DNA of 64,000 nt from Eubacterium plexicaudatum ASF492 (GCF_000364225.2 NZ_AQFT02000001.1:2480001-2544000); one strand, 5' to 3'. Positions 38,923 to 48,774 are shown, counted from the first letter of the stretch. The notes: a model not told the origin generated them from the letters alone. Numbers and translations: made by a program.

Positions 38923-39642
38923 CTAACATACACCGTATTTTTTTAAATATTCCTGCACATCCGCAAGAAACTGCTCCCACGCCGAGGGAAACTCCACAAA
39001 ATATTTCGGACAGTTTTTCCCTGTCACATCGTAATGGCGGATTACATCTTTTGTCTCCAATCCAAAATGCTCCACAAGCCAGGCCGTTAAATGCACCGCA
39101 GCCTTATAAGTCGCTTCGTTAAATCTCCCCGTATCATCCTCAATACAGCATTCAATCGAAAGCGTGTCTTTGTTGCGTTCATTGGAAGCATATGCAATCT
39201 CCGTGCTTGGTATACACTGCACAATCGTTCCGTCCATACCAATCACAAAATGACTGCTTGCTTTTGTCACATGCGAATCTTTCAACCCTTCAAAATAATT
39301 CCGGTTCGCTAATGCGTCCGTACCGGGATTGGCCGTATAATGAATCACAACCCCTTTCACTTCCTCCAACGCAACTGCAGGTCTGGAATATTCATTGACC
39401 GTCAAAAGCTCCACATCCAGCTCAGGTCTTGGAATCTTTCCTTCCTGTTCCTGCAAAGTCCGTTCCTGATTCCGCGCGCTGTGCGCATCCTTCCTGTTTC
39501 GCAGCAGGAAAAACAAAATCAGCGTAAACAAAACAACAGCCAACGCCGCCGAAAACAGCAGCAGCACTCTCAAAAAAGCCAGCGAATCGCTTTGTTTTGC
39601 TTTTTTCCGGTTATTTTTATTCGTCCTGTGATCTGTCCGCAT
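38923..39642 (-). CDS. Membrane-anchored N-acetylmuramoyl-L-alanine amidase (amidase_2)
   Basis: 239 residues from the ATG at 39642, chosen for AGAAGGA 5 bases upstream; the frame stays open to 39756. An N-terminal membrane anchor (FLRVLLLFSAALAVVLFTLI) precedes a zinc amidase domain with ligand segments VVIHYTANP, SSHFVIGMDG and RHYDVTGKNCPKYF. It cleaves the bond between MurNAc and the stem peptide in peptidoglycan, outside the cell. Spore formers often carry such enzymes. It stands alone next to the palindromic region. Confidence 0.92.
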   Translation of the reverse strand: MRTDHRTNKNNRKKAKQSDSLAFLRVLLLFSAALAVVLFTLILFFLLRNRKDAHSARNQERTLQEQEGKIPRPELDVELLTVNEYSRPAVALEEVKGVVIHYTANPGTDALANRNYFEGLKDSHVTKASSHFVIGMDGTIVQCIPSTEIAYASNERNKDTLSIECCIEDDTGRFNEATYKAAVHLTAWLVEHFGLETKDVIRHYDVTGKNCPKYFVEFPSAWEQFLADVQEYLKKYGVC

Positions 39643-39782
39643 GGAATCCTTCTCCGATGCGTCTCGCATGTCTCGTGTATGCATTTGGTTTATCCATTTC
39701 TTTGGTGTGGGTTTACTTTCTATAATTACTATAAACAACTTTGTCGAAATATGCAATGCAAAATTTTTTTCGTTGTGGGGGA

Positions 39783-40056
39783 TGGCTGCTCGGACGCCGG
39801 GGGTGGCTGCTCGAACGCCGGGAGAGGGGATTGGGCGGGGCGTGCCGGTGGCCGTTCCAAAATGTCAGGTATCCCTAAGTATTCTGCTTCAAGACTTATG
39901 GCTCCGGACGGTCACGGTGCCTAGTTCGCTCCCGGCTAAACGCCGGAAGCTAAAGGCACCGTTTGGCTTCACCCCTGATTTTGCTGCAGAATACCAAGGG
40001 CTTCCTGACATTTTTCCAAAGCCACCGGCACGCCCCGCCCAATCCCCTCTCCCGGC
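39783..40056. repeat. 240-bp near-perfect palindrome with a tandem 21-bp repeat at its left edge
   Basis: The outer arms 39817-39852 and 40021-40056 are perfect 36-bp complements (left G-rich, right C-rich). Inside, 39853-39887 and 39986-40020 pair with a few mismatches, and the centre carries another stem (39914-39922 with 39954-39962, and CCGGC/GCCGG at 39932-39936 and 39942-39946). Two 21-bp tandem copies, TGGCTGCTCGGACGCCGGGGG and a variant differing at two bases, precede it at 39783-39824. No protein frame fits. The GC content is far above that of its neighbours. Confidence 0.85.
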
Positions 40057-40175
40057 TGGTTTTCGAAAGCGTTACCTCTCACCACACCAACCTGCACTCT
40101 CACTCCCGCCTCTTGACATCAGAGTAATGCCGGAAATTTAACACCCTAACGCCTCTCACAACCTAGATGTAAGAA

Positions 40176-40254
40176 GGAAGCTGTCCTGTCTTCTTGTTCC
40201 GTTGGAGGAATTGCTGACATTCCGGAACAGGAACAAGAAGACAGGACAGCTTCC
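40176..40254. repeat. Perfect 25-bp inverted repeat just past hemL
   Basis: GGAAGCTGTCCTGTCTTCTT plus GTTCC (40176-40200) is exactly complementary to 40230-40254, around a 29-base loop that can form a smaller stem. The right arm ends about 10 bases after the hemL stop, next to a run of seven C. It may terminate or protect the tetrapyrrole message, but no T-run follows. Confidence 0.8.
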
Positions 40255-40263
40255 ACCCCCCCG

Positions 40264-41539
40264 TTATCTGGCAAAGTACCGCTCCACAACATCCAACGTC
40301 TCCTCCAGCTGCTCCTGTCCATGTGCCGTAGATAAAAACATTGCTTCGAACTGTGCCGGTGCCAGATATATGCCGTGTTGGAGCATATGGCGGCAGTATC
40401 TGGCATATGCGGCAGTATCCGATGTTTTTGCGCTTTCGTAGTCGGTTACCGTATGGTCTGTGAAAAACAGGCATCCGAGAGAACCGATATGGCTGACCTG
40501 GTATGGGAATCCTGCTTTTTTATGATCGTCTGCATTCTTGTAAAAAAGTGGTCGGCGGCGGTATTTAACTGTTTGTACAGGTCCGGACTGTTGTGCAGCA
40601 GCTGCAGCATCGTATACCCTGCTGCCATTGCAATCGGATTACCGCTTAATGTTCCGGCCTGGTAGACGCCGCCAAGCGGTGATACGACTTCCATTATGCG
40701 GCGTTTTCCCCCGTATGCGCCCACCGGCAGACCCGCTCCGATGATTTTTCCGAAAACGGTCAGATCCGGTGTGACCCGATACATTGCCTGTGCACCGCCT
40801 TCGCACAGACGAAAGCCGGTAATAACTTCGTCGAAAATCAGCAGTGCGCCGTATGTGGTACACAGTTCTCGCAGAGTTTCCAAAAATCCCGGCTGCGGCG
40901 CAACGACACCCATATTTGCAGCTACCGGTTCAACGATTACCGCTGCAATCTGCTCGCCTTCCCGCTTAAAATGTGCTTTTACGCTGTCCGGACAATTATA
41001 TATGGCCGTAAGCGTATCCTGTGTGCACCCTTTTGGAACACCGTCACTGTCCGGCACTCCCTGTGTCAGCACACCGGAACCTGCCTTTACTAACAGTCCG
41101 TCCGAATGCCCGTGATAACAGCCTTCAAATTTTATGATTTTATCTCTGTGCGTGTATCCTCTGGCAGCACGTATGGCACTCATAACCGCTTCGGTTCCGG
41201 AATTCACCATACGCACCATTTCTATGGAAGGAACCATTTCACAGACCAGCTTTGCCATATTGACTTCTGCTTTTGTCGCCGCGCCATAGCTAAGTCCCCG
41301 TTTGCATGCTTCGGTTACACTGTTTAATATGTCCGGCTGGTTATGTCCTAACAGCATCGGCCCCAGGAACCGACATAATCTATATAACGACATCCGTCCA
41401 CATCCCATACATACGGCCCATCCGCTTTTGCAATAAAGCGTGGTATATCTGCGATCGAACCGAATGCACGCACCGGAGAATTTACCCCTCCCGGCATATA
41501 TTGTTTCGCTTCCGAATATAATTGTTCCGAACGTGTCAT
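40264..41539 (-). pseudogene. hemL: Glutamate-1-semialdehyde 2,1-aminomutase, frame broken twice
   Basis: HemL converts glutamate-1-semialdehyde to 5-aminolevulinate with PLP. The full protein is about 425 residues in three pieces: 41348-41539 ([20 protein letters not shown]), the main frame, and a tail ending at 40264. One more G in the run at 41361-41364 restores [12 protein letters not shown], and one more A in the run at 40516-40521 restores [13 protein letters not shown]. Family segments are clear: [37 protein letters not shown], and the PLP-lysine stretch [18 protein letters not shown]. It begins 2 bases after the hemB stop. With one base restored at each site it reads as an ordinary, intact HemL. 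Confidence 0.93.
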
Positions 41540-41541
41540 AG

Positions 41542-42531
41542 TCAGCCAACCTTCCCTTCTTTTATATATTGAGCAAGCTCTTTTGCAAAATAGCTGATGT
41601 AAATATCCGCACCTGCACGATAAGCGCAGACCGCCGCTTCTGCGGCAATCGTCTCTTCTTGTATAAACCCTGCCGCAGCCGCTGCTTTGATCATGGCATA
41701 TTCACCGCTGACGCTGTATGCGGCCACCGGGACGTTGACAAGGTCACGCACTTCTCTGATCAGATCCCCATACGCCATCGCAGGCTTTACCATAACAAGA
41801 TCCGCCCCTTCTTCCACATCCAAAACAACCTCTTTTAACGCTTCCCTTCGATTGTGCACATCCATCTGGTATGCTTTGCGGTCACCAAACGCCGGCGCCG
41901 AATCTGCCGCGTCCCGAAACGGCCCGTAAAAGGACGACGCATACTTCACGGAATACGACATGATCGGAATATTGACAAACCCGGCCTGATCCAGCGCTTT
42001 TCGAATCGCAGCCACTCTGCCGTCCATCATGTCCGACGGCGCAATCAAATCCGCACCTGCCTGCGCCTGTGACACCGCAATGCGTGCCAGATATTCCAGT
42101 GTTTTATCATTGTCTACTTCCGTCCTGCATAAAATACCGCAGTGTCCATGTGACGTATATTCACACATACACAAATCCGTCATATAATAAAGCTGCGGAA
42201 AATCACGCTTTGCCTGACGAAGTGCGGATTGCACAATTCCGTCATCCGCATATGCACCGCTCCCAGTCTCATCTTTGTGTTTTGGGATTCCAAAAAACAA
42301 TACCGAACATACACCTGCCTCAGACAGCTGTAATAACTGCTCGCCCATGCGGTCTACACTCCACCGATACTGTCCCGGCATAGACGCAATTTCTTCTTTT
42401 ATGCCGCTGCCTTCTGCGAGAAACATCGGATATACCAAAGATGTCCGATCTATACGTGTCTCACGCACCATCCTGCGAAGCGCCGGATGCATGCGCAGAC
42501 GTCTTGGTCTTTTTATCAGTTCCATATTCAT
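41542..42531 (-). CDS. hemB: Delta-aminolevulinic acid dehydratase (porphobilinogen synthase)
   Basis: 329 residues from the ATG at 42531 (AAGGA 5 bases upstream). It joins two 5-aminolevulinate molecules to porphobilinogen. Zinc cysteines C121, C123 and C131 are in [12 protein letters not shown]; the substrate-binding lysines are K196 in [17 protein letters not shown] and K249 in [10 protein letters not shown]. The frame is open for another 141 codons upstream, but that stretch is the shadow of the repeat in the cobA-hemD gene. It lies 62 bases after that gene and 2 before hemL. Confidence 0.97.
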   Translation of the reverse strand: MNMELIKRPRRLRMHPALRRMVRETRIDRTSLVYPMFLAEGSGIKEEIASMPGQYRWSVDRMGEQLLQLSEAGVCSVLFFGIPKHKDETGSGAYADDGIVQSALRQAKRDFPQLYYMTDLCMCEYTSHGHCGILCRTEVDNDKTLEYLARIAVSQAQAGADLIAPSDMMDGRVAAIRKALDQAGFVNIPIMSYSVKYASSFYGPFRDAADSAPAFGDRKAYQMDVHNRREALKEVVLDVEEGADLVMVKPAMAYGDLIREVRDLVNVPVAAYSVSGEYAMIKAAAAAGFIQEETIAAEAAVCAYRAGADIYISYFAKELAQYIKEGKVG

Positions 42532-42593
42532 TTCCGTCCTTCTTTTTCTGATTTTACCTGATGGCCCGATACGTTCCGATATCGGCCCTGATT

Positions 42594-44256
42594 TCACATT
42601 CTTTGCCGATGCAGTCTCACAGCCGTCTCCACCATACTTTCGACCGTTTCTGCCTGCGCCTGATGCACACACATGCCATACGCAGACGCCTGATCGGCCG
42701 TCATCTGCCCGATACAGACCGCACATACTTTCGTATGGTCCATGTCCTGCGTCATCTGCACAAACCCGCGTACCGTAGATGCACTTGTAAACATGACCAT
42801 ATCCGTAATCCCGTTCTGCCCGGAGCCGAATGTATCCGATCCCAGCAGATCTGAGCCGAATAAATCTGATTCGAATAGATTTGATTCGAATAGATTTGAT
42901 TCGGATAGATTTGATTCGGATAAATCTGAGCCGGACATATGAAATCCGGCGCATGATCTGCGTATCGCATCCGCATCATCCGCAGTATGCAAAATAGTAT
43001 CATAAATTGCCAGATCCGTCACCGTTATCTGTTTCTGCCGGCCGCTGCTGCCCCGTATGATATTTGCAAGCGATTTGTTCCCAAGCGCCGAGCGCAGCAG
43101 CAGCACCTTGCCGCCATCCGGCACTGCTTCATGCAAAAGCTTTCCAAGCGCCTCGCTGTTGTACTGCTCCGGCATCAGCTGCGGACGCAGACCGCGTCTT
43201 TTTAACGCATCTGCCGTAGCGTTTCCGATCACGGCCAGTTTGATCATACCGATACGTCGCACGTCCAGTTCCAGATTGTCCAACAGTTCAAAAAATAATC
43301 CACACCTGCCGGAGACGTAAATACCAGATATTGATACGCCGCAATTTCGTCCAGTACCAACCGAAGCTGTTCGGCACAATCCCGAAGCTGCGTACGAATG
43401 GATGGCAGTTCCACTACTTCCGCACCAAGCTGCTGCAGCAGCAGCGTCAGTTTTTTACTGCCGGATGCCGGTCTTGTAACAATAACGCGGCATTTTGACA
43501 GCGGCAGCTTTTCCCGCCATGCATACCGTTTGCCACAGGCCACCGTCTTTCCGATTACAATAACAGCCGGAGCTTTGAGTTTTGTTCGGACACTTCTTTC
43601 TCCAGCAATGCCAGTTCCGTAATGACCGCGCGCTGCCCGGCGCCGGTGCCCTGCTCTATAACTGCGGCCGGCATATCCGTAGGCATGCCCGCCTGCAAAA
43701 ATCCGGTCACAATCTCATGCAGCGCCGACATACCCATCAGGCAGACATACGTTCCTCCCACACGCACCAGCGCGTCAAAATCCATATCCGGCGGTTCCAT
43801 CTGTTTTCGATGCCCGGTCAGTATGTGCAGTGAAGACGACAGCCCTCTGTATGTAACCGGAATTCCCGCATAGGCAGGAACCGCAACTGCCGATGTCACC
43901 CCCGGCACAATCTCATAGGGAATGTGCCGTTCCAGCAAAAGTTCCAGCTCTTCCCCACCTCTGCCGAATACAAACGGATCACCGCCTTTTAATCGTACAA
44001 CACATCTGCCTTTTTGCGCCTGCTCCAAAATAAGCCGGTTAATCTGTTCCTGCTCTACGGAATGTCTGCCGGAACGCTTGCCTACCGGTATTTTTTCCGC
44101 TGTCTGCGGAATCAGACCGCATATCCCGGGCCCGATCAACGCATCGTAAATAACGACCTGCGCACGCTGCAACACCTGCAGGCCCTTCACGGTCAAAAGC
44201 CCCGGATCCGAAGGCCCCGCACCGACAAAATATACTTTTCCCACATCATTTTTCAT
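42594..44256 (-). pseudogene. Fused CobA-HemD: uroporphyrinogen-III methyltransferase/synthase, frame broken twice
   Basis: Three pieces form one protein of about 550 residues. The N-terminal CobA (44256 to about 43580) has VGAGPSDPGLLTVKGL, RLKGGDPFVFGRGGEE and VPGVTSAVAVPAYAGIPVT and adds two methyl groups from SAM, towards sirohaem and cobalamin. The HemD half (RVIVTRPASGSKKLTLLL, YLVFTSPAGVDYF, MVMFTSASTVRGF) closes the tetrapyrrole ring. One added A in the run at 43580-43583 joins the halves (EQKLKAPAVIVIGKTVA); one added T in the run at 43290-43295 restores YFFELLDNLELD. Within HemD a run of about seven five-residue repeats is inserted between GFHMSG and the TSAS motif. It is the first gene of the operon. 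Confidence 0.9.
42823..42942. repeat. Eight-unit 15-bp minisatellite inside hemD
   Basis: Units of 15 bp (consensus GATTCGAATAGATTT) run without gaps from 42823 to 42942; the two central units are identical and the outer ones diverge. In the HemD frame they encode SDLSE SNLSE SNLFE SNLFE SDLFG SDLLG SDTFG, which fits the pentapeptide-repeat pattern A(D/N)LXX. The unit length keeps the frame, so copy number can change without breaking the gene. Confidence 0.9.
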
Positions 44257-44375
44257 GCAAATCGTTTCATCCTTTCCGGAGCATTTTTTAACACGCTCGC
44301 AATCTCCGTTTCAAAACCTTTCCGTATGGGGCTTTCTTTCATACGGCTTCTTACGCGGATATTCTCACAAAAACA

Positions 44376-44399
44376 GCCTTATCACCGAAGCGATAAGGC
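44376..44399 (-). terminator. Terminator of the DUF4173 gene
   Basis: GCCTTATC and GATAAGGC form an 8-bp stem around ACCGAAGC; on the minus strand the stem is followed by TGTTTTTG. Confidence 0.85.
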
Positions 44400-44428
44400 C
44401 GGAATTCAGTATCATCTGTTCTAACACT

Positions 44429-46046
44429 TTAATTATAAGAAATTGTATCCGTTATGTCAAATAAATTTTCCGACAAGTTTCGAAACAGCCGGACTGTCCG
44501 ATAGCGCGATACGTTAAAATTACGCAGTCCCATGTTTCGTTCCTTATAATATAGCTGAGACAGATACTGCGCAAACCAGTATTCACTGCTTCGCTCCGAA
44601 CCGTCCCCCTGTCCTTCCAACACCATTTTTATCCGAGTGACATCATTCCGGATATTTTCCCTGACTTCCTCCGATGCCTGTTCATAATAGTCTGCCATTG
44701 CCGGCGCCGCATCCGGAGACAACGATGCCAGATACGCCAGGTCCAAATGCTCTGTCTGGTGTGCATGTGACAGATTATAACCGGCAACCAGACAGTCCAC
44801 ATTTAAAAATGCAAGGCATATATAAACAACGCTGACTACCGCTATGCCATAATGAAAAAGCGGAAACCGCGGCCTGCATATAAGAAGCGCCACACCTGCC
44901 AGCAAAAACGCCAGTGTCACAAGCGCTGCCAGCACAAATACGCGCAAAACCGTCAGCTGATAGGCTCCGATGTATAAATACATCCGATATGCACTCGAAG
45001 CAAGCATCAGATACGTACAAGCACAGATGAGCAGCAGCATGACGTCCAGTATTTTATGCCTCGCAAAAAACCTGCGTATGCAAAGTACAAGCGCCAGATT
45101 GACAAAGCAGACAAACAGTAACATATAAAATCCGCGCTGTGCATATGCTGCGTAAGTCATGCCTTTTGGAAGCCGCATATTACCTGCAAATAAATACAGC
45201 ACCTGAACACCGCAGAACACCAGATACATCGCAACAATCACACCGGAAAACGTCATGGCAATCACCGGATCAAACGCTGTCTGATGTGCTTTTACCGTCA
45301 TCCGACTGCGTCGGAGCAGATAACGCATGCCACAGTACGAAGAAAATATCCAAACAGCAGCATCGCGATCACTCTCATAACGGTTGCCGGAACATGCAGA
45401 CCTGAAAACAGTCGCATAACCATTGCCTCAAACACCGCATCAGCAATACTCAGACAGATTCCAAGCACAAGCATCCCCGGCACTGCCAGAATGCATCCGA
45501 TCAGAACGGCCTTTAACGTTTTATTTTGTTTTATTTTTTTCATATTCCAAAATGCATATCCATCTGTAAACGGTACGATCATACAGCCGATACCGCCAAA
45601 CACTGCCAGAATCATTTCGGCAAGACTTTTTGAAAAATCCCACTGGCTGTCATCGCAAAAATTATATAGTAAAAACATCATCAGCATCAAAAAAATCCGA
45701 TGTAATTCAGCAAAACCATATACGACGCATCCGTAAAAACCGTTGAAACACCAATCAAAAGCATCACGGTAATATAAAACCCGCTCCCTTTGCGCAGATG
45801 CCCGCACGTTGTGACAGACAGCTTCTTCATCATCGTACACGTATATATAATCGTTGCGGCAATCCACACAGGCATGGTAATACCGTTGCTGTTTTGAAAC
45901 ATACAAACCGTATACACAACCGCATATAACAGACTGGAAAGTCCGAAAATTTTAAACTGTTCCGCCTGAAATACAGGCGGCTCTTCTTCAAACAATGCAT
46001 CGACAAAAACATCCGACTGCATTTTATCATTCATCTGCGTATCCAT
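44429..46046 (-). pseudogene. DUF4173 multi-pass membrane protein, frame broken twice
   Basis: Three frames (45687-46046, 45298-45906, 44429-45328) make one protein of about 540 residues. One added T in the A7 run at 45689-45695 reads GFFLMLMMFLLYNF; one added in the A4 run at 45343-45346 reads GYFSSYCGMRYLLRRSRM. The protein has about a dozen hydrophobic helices and the DUF4173 signature MTYAAYAQRGFYMLLFVCFVN, with a soluble C-terminal tail containing DYYEQASEEVRENI. The function of DUF4173 is unknown. It lies 42 bases after a small HTH regulator gene and is probably cotranscribed with it. Confidence 0.85.
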
Positions 46047-46088
46047 GTGATTCCTCCTTCATTTCCGATTCTCATGTTTCCTGTTCTA

Positions 46089-46295
46089 CTATTCATCGGG
46101 CCGGTACTCCAGAAGATCGCCCGGCTGACAGTCCAGCGCCCGGCAGATTTTGTTAAGTGTTTCCAGTTTTACCGCCTTTGCTTTTCCATTTTTCAAAATG
46201 GAAATATTCGCCAGCGTAATCCCAACCTGCCCGGCCAGTTCCGTTACGCTCATCTTTCTCTTTGCCAGCATCACATCAATATTAATGACAATCAC
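46089..46295 (-). CDS. Small XRE-family (YozG-like) HTH regulator
   Basis: 68 residues, a stand-alone Cro/CI-type helix-turn-helix: MIVINIDVMLAKRKMSVTEL, then ITLANISILKNGKAKAVKLETL and CRALDCQPGDLLEY, the usual ending of YozG-like proteins. It binds DNA as a dimer. It follows a DUF2975 gene by 16 bases, a pairing seen in many Firmicutes. The perfect inverted repeat upstream (46878-46896) is a candidate site for it. Confidence 0.93.
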   Translation of the reverse strand: MIVINIDVMLAKRKMSVTELAGQVGITLANISILKNGKAKAVKLETLNKICRALDCQPGDLLEYRPDE

Positions 46296-46311
46296 TCTTC
46301 ATCTCCTCCGT

Positions 46312-46791
46312 TTATATTGTAAGTTCATTTTCCTGACGCAGCTCATACGCCTTTAAAACCAGATGTGACAGCGCTGCCGCACAGATTGCCACGGCAAAGC
46401 TGATGAACATGGCAAATATTAAAAACAGCAGCATTGCCGGATGCAGACAGCGCAGCGCCACAAGGCATGCAAATCCTGCGAACCATATGGCTGCCAGCAG
46501 CACTGCCAGCCTGCTGATCCGTTTAAAAGCCATTGCATTTTCCTTTGAAAACGAATTGTCCCGGCCGATCTGGCAGCATACCGTCCAAAAGCAAAACAAA
46601 ATGGCATAACATACGCCGGCAATGACAAAATTATAAATAAGCCCCGGCCAGTATAAACAGGCAGCCTCCGGATAACCATCTTTCATTTCCCCGGCCAGCA
46701 TTGGCACAAAAAGAAAGAAAAACACCACTCCCATCATACCGATTCCGCCTGTAATTACCTTTAACCACTTTGCTATTTCCTCCTGACTCAT
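46312..46791 (-). CDS. DUF2975 membrane protein
   Basis: 159 residues from the ATG at 46791 (AAGGAG 7 bases upstream); the frame to 46842 is not needed. Four membrane helices are predicted by eye (VITGGIGMMGVVFFFLFV, LIYNFVIAGVCYAILFCFW, LAVLLAAIWFAGFACLV, LFLIFAMFISFAVAICAAAL), and the end ELRQENELTI is typical of DUF2975. The family usually sits with a YozG-like regulator, as here. Its function is unknown. Confidence 0.88.
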   Translation of the reverse strand: MSQEEIAKWLKVITGGIGMMGVVFFFLFVPMLAGEMKDGYPEAACLYWPGLIYNFVIAGVCYAILFCFWTVCCQIGRDNSFSKENAMAFKRISRLAVLLAAIWFAGFACLVALRCLHPAMLLFLIFAMFISFAVAICAAALSHLVLKAYELRQENELTI

Positions 46792-46877
46792 ACATGTGCT
46801 CCTTTCCCATATCCTGTCATGTTTTTTGTATTTGTTTTCCATAGAATAGCATAGTATTTACCAAAAATCAATATTTT

Positions 46878-46896
46878 TTTATCGAATTACGATAAA
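46878..46896. promoter_or_regulatory. Perfect inverted repeat, candidate operator
   Basis: TTTATCG and CGATAAA are separated by AATTA. The site lies between the divergent DUF2975 gene (start 46791) and the response regulator gene (start 46989), where a dimeric HTH protein would act. Confidence 0.5.
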
Positions 46897-46988
46897 TTTC
46901 AGTTTTCTATGGAATTTTTTTGTTTCCGGTATAAAATAATCGGGATAGCAAATGAACCGTACAAAGCAATCTGAAAAAGGAGCATACC

Positions 46989-47672
46989 ATGAAGATACTA
47001 CTGACCGAAGACGATTTAAGCCTTATAAACGGCTTATCTTTTGCCATAAGAAAGCAGGGCTATGAACTGGATATTGCACGCACATGCACACAGGCGAACA
47101 CGCTGCTGGAAAACGGGACCTATGATCTTGTCATTCTTGATATTTCTCTCCCTGACGGCAATGGTTTTGACCTGTGCAGACAGATACGCCTTACTTCCAA
47201 AGTACCGATTCTGTTTCTTACCGCTGCAGACGAAGAGACGGATATGATCATGGGACTGGATATCGGCGGTGACGACTATATTACAAAGCCGTTTAAACTT
47301 GCCGTTTTGCTGTCCAAAATCCACGCCATTTTACGCAGAAGCAATGATTTTAATCATACGGATACGCCTGCCGAGCTGCAGTCAAACGGCATACGAATCG
47401 AACGGCTGAAAAACAAAGTATATAAAAACGGTGTACTGCTTGATTTAACCGCAAATGAATACAAACTGCTGTGTATGTTTATGGAAAATCCGGATATCGT
47501 ACTGACTCCGGAACAGATTTTAGGAAAGCTGTGGGACAGCAGTGAAAACTACGTCAATAACAATACGCTGACCGTATATATCAGAAGACTGCGCACAAAA
47601 ATCGAAGACCATCCGGGCAAGCCTGCGATGATCACAACCATTCGTGGAATGGGCTACAAATGGCAGGTGTAA
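46989..47672 (+). CDS. OmpR/VanR-like response regulator of an ABC exporter module
   Basis: 227 residues. The receiver has the acidic pair in LLTEDDLSL, phosphorylated D51 in LVILDISLPDGNGFDL, and K in YITKPFKL. The winged-helix DNA-binding domain follows (LTANEYKLLCMFMENPD, NNTLTVYIRRLRTKIEDH, TIRGMGYKW). AAGGAG precedes the ATG. It is followed at once by a short histidine kinase, an ABC ATPase and an FtsX-type permease, the arrangement of peptide-antibiotic sensing and resistance modules. Confidence 0.95.
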   Translation: MKILLTEDDLSLINGLSFAIRKQGYELDIARTCTQANTLLENGTYDLVILDISLPDGNGFDLCRQIRLTSKVPILFLTAADEETDMIMGLDIGGDDYITKPFKLAVLLSKIHAILRRSNDFNHTDTPAELQSNGIRIERLKNKVYKNGVLLDLTANEYKLLCMFMENPDIVLTPEQILGKLWDSSENYVNNNTLTVYIRRLRTKIEDHPGKPAMITTIRGMGYKWQV

Positions 47673-47673
47673 T

Positions 47674-48703
47674 ATGAATATCTTTACCGATCATACAATT
47701 AAAAAACTGTTTTACGAAATTTTACTGTCTGTTTTGATTTTTACTGTTTTTTCTGCTGTGTCCTTATCCTACGAAAACGCAGCGCCGTTGATTTTTACAG
47801 CAGCCCTCTGCATGGCCGGCGCGATTGTTCTGTTCTGCTACGTATTTTTTGCAGACAGCAGGCCGTACTGGAACGTGCCGCTGCCAAAATCATCGAATGC
47901 AGCAGAACAAATACGTCCGCACGGATTGCATGCGACGATGAAGGCTGTCTGAACCGGTTGTTTCATGAGGTCAACTCGCTCGCCGCAATTCTCCATGCGC
48001 ATGTGCAAAAGGAACTGCGTGCAAAGCAATTTTTGAAAAATACAATTTCCGACATTTCCCACCAGTTAAAGACACCGCTTGCCGCACTGAATATTTACAA
48101 CGGCATTTTGCAGGACGATGCGACGGATGCGGCGGAGCGCAGACAATTTCTGTCGCTGTCCGAACAGGAACTGGACCGGATTGAGACACTCGTACAAAAC
48201 CTTTTAAAAATCACGAAGCTGGATGCCGGCACCGTCGTTATTGACAAAAAAGAAGAACCGCTTTATCAGCTGCTGGAAGATATGAAAGCACATTTTTCCT
48301 TCCGCGCAAAGCAGGAGCACAAACAAATTGTATTAACCGGCAATACCGATGTCACGCTGCTGTGCGACCGTACATGGCTGACACAGGCCATTGAAAATAT
48401 TGTAAAAATGCACTCGACCACACTTCGTCGGGCGGCCGTATTCAAATCACGTGCAAAAATCTTACATCACTGATACAGATTACCATCAGTGACAATGGAA
48501 GCGGAATCCATCCGCAGGATCTGCATCATATTTTCAAACGGTTTTACCGCAGCCGTTTTTCAAAAGACACACAGGGCATCGGCCTTGGACTGGCACTCGC
48601 AAAATCCGTAATCGAAGCACACAGCGGTTCGATTGAAGCAGACAGCGAACCTGGCATCGGAACGGTCTTTACCATTAATTTTCTGATTCCTACAAAATTG
48701 TAG
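47674..48703 (+). pseudogene. Short two-helix histidine kinase, frame broken twice
   Basis: About 343 residues from the ATG at 47674, one base after the regulator stop. Two membrane helices (IKKLFYEILLSVLIFTVFSA and LIFTAALCMAGAIVLFCYVFF) have almost no extracellular loop, typical of intramembrane-sensing kinases. HisKA: TISDISHQLKTPLAALNIYN. ATPase: NIVKNALDHTSSGGRIQI after repair, then ISDNGSGIHPQDLHHIFKRF and GIGLGLALAKSVIEAH. A base is missing near 47851-47861 (between FFAD and QAVLERAAAK) and one A is missing in the A5 run at 48404-48408. Confidence 0.9.
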
Positions 48704-48774
48704 GCTAAAATTCATCCTGCCGTAGGATTTTGGTGCTATTCTTGGTACATCATAACAAAAAGAGGTGTATTTAT

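Noticed and set aside
39783..40056. A group II intron or retron
   Set aside because: No reverse transcriptase gene is near and the fold is a single long rod without the expected domains.
39340..40141. Two plus-strand frames of 194 and 166 codons across the palindrome
   Set aside because: They run across the amidase gene antisense and through the inverted repeats, with composition set by the repeat.
42823..42942. CRISPR array
   Set aside because: The units are contiguous 15-mers with no spacers and lie in a coding frame.
42532..42954. A 141-codon N-terminal extension of HemB with IRIKS repeats
   Set aside because: It is the shadow, in another frame, of the 15-bp minisatellite in the cobA-hemD gene; the normal HemB start has its own ribosome site at 42531.
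44257..44375. A cobalamin riboswitch upstream of cobA
   Set aside because: The short leader has none of the conserved B12-box pattern that I could see.
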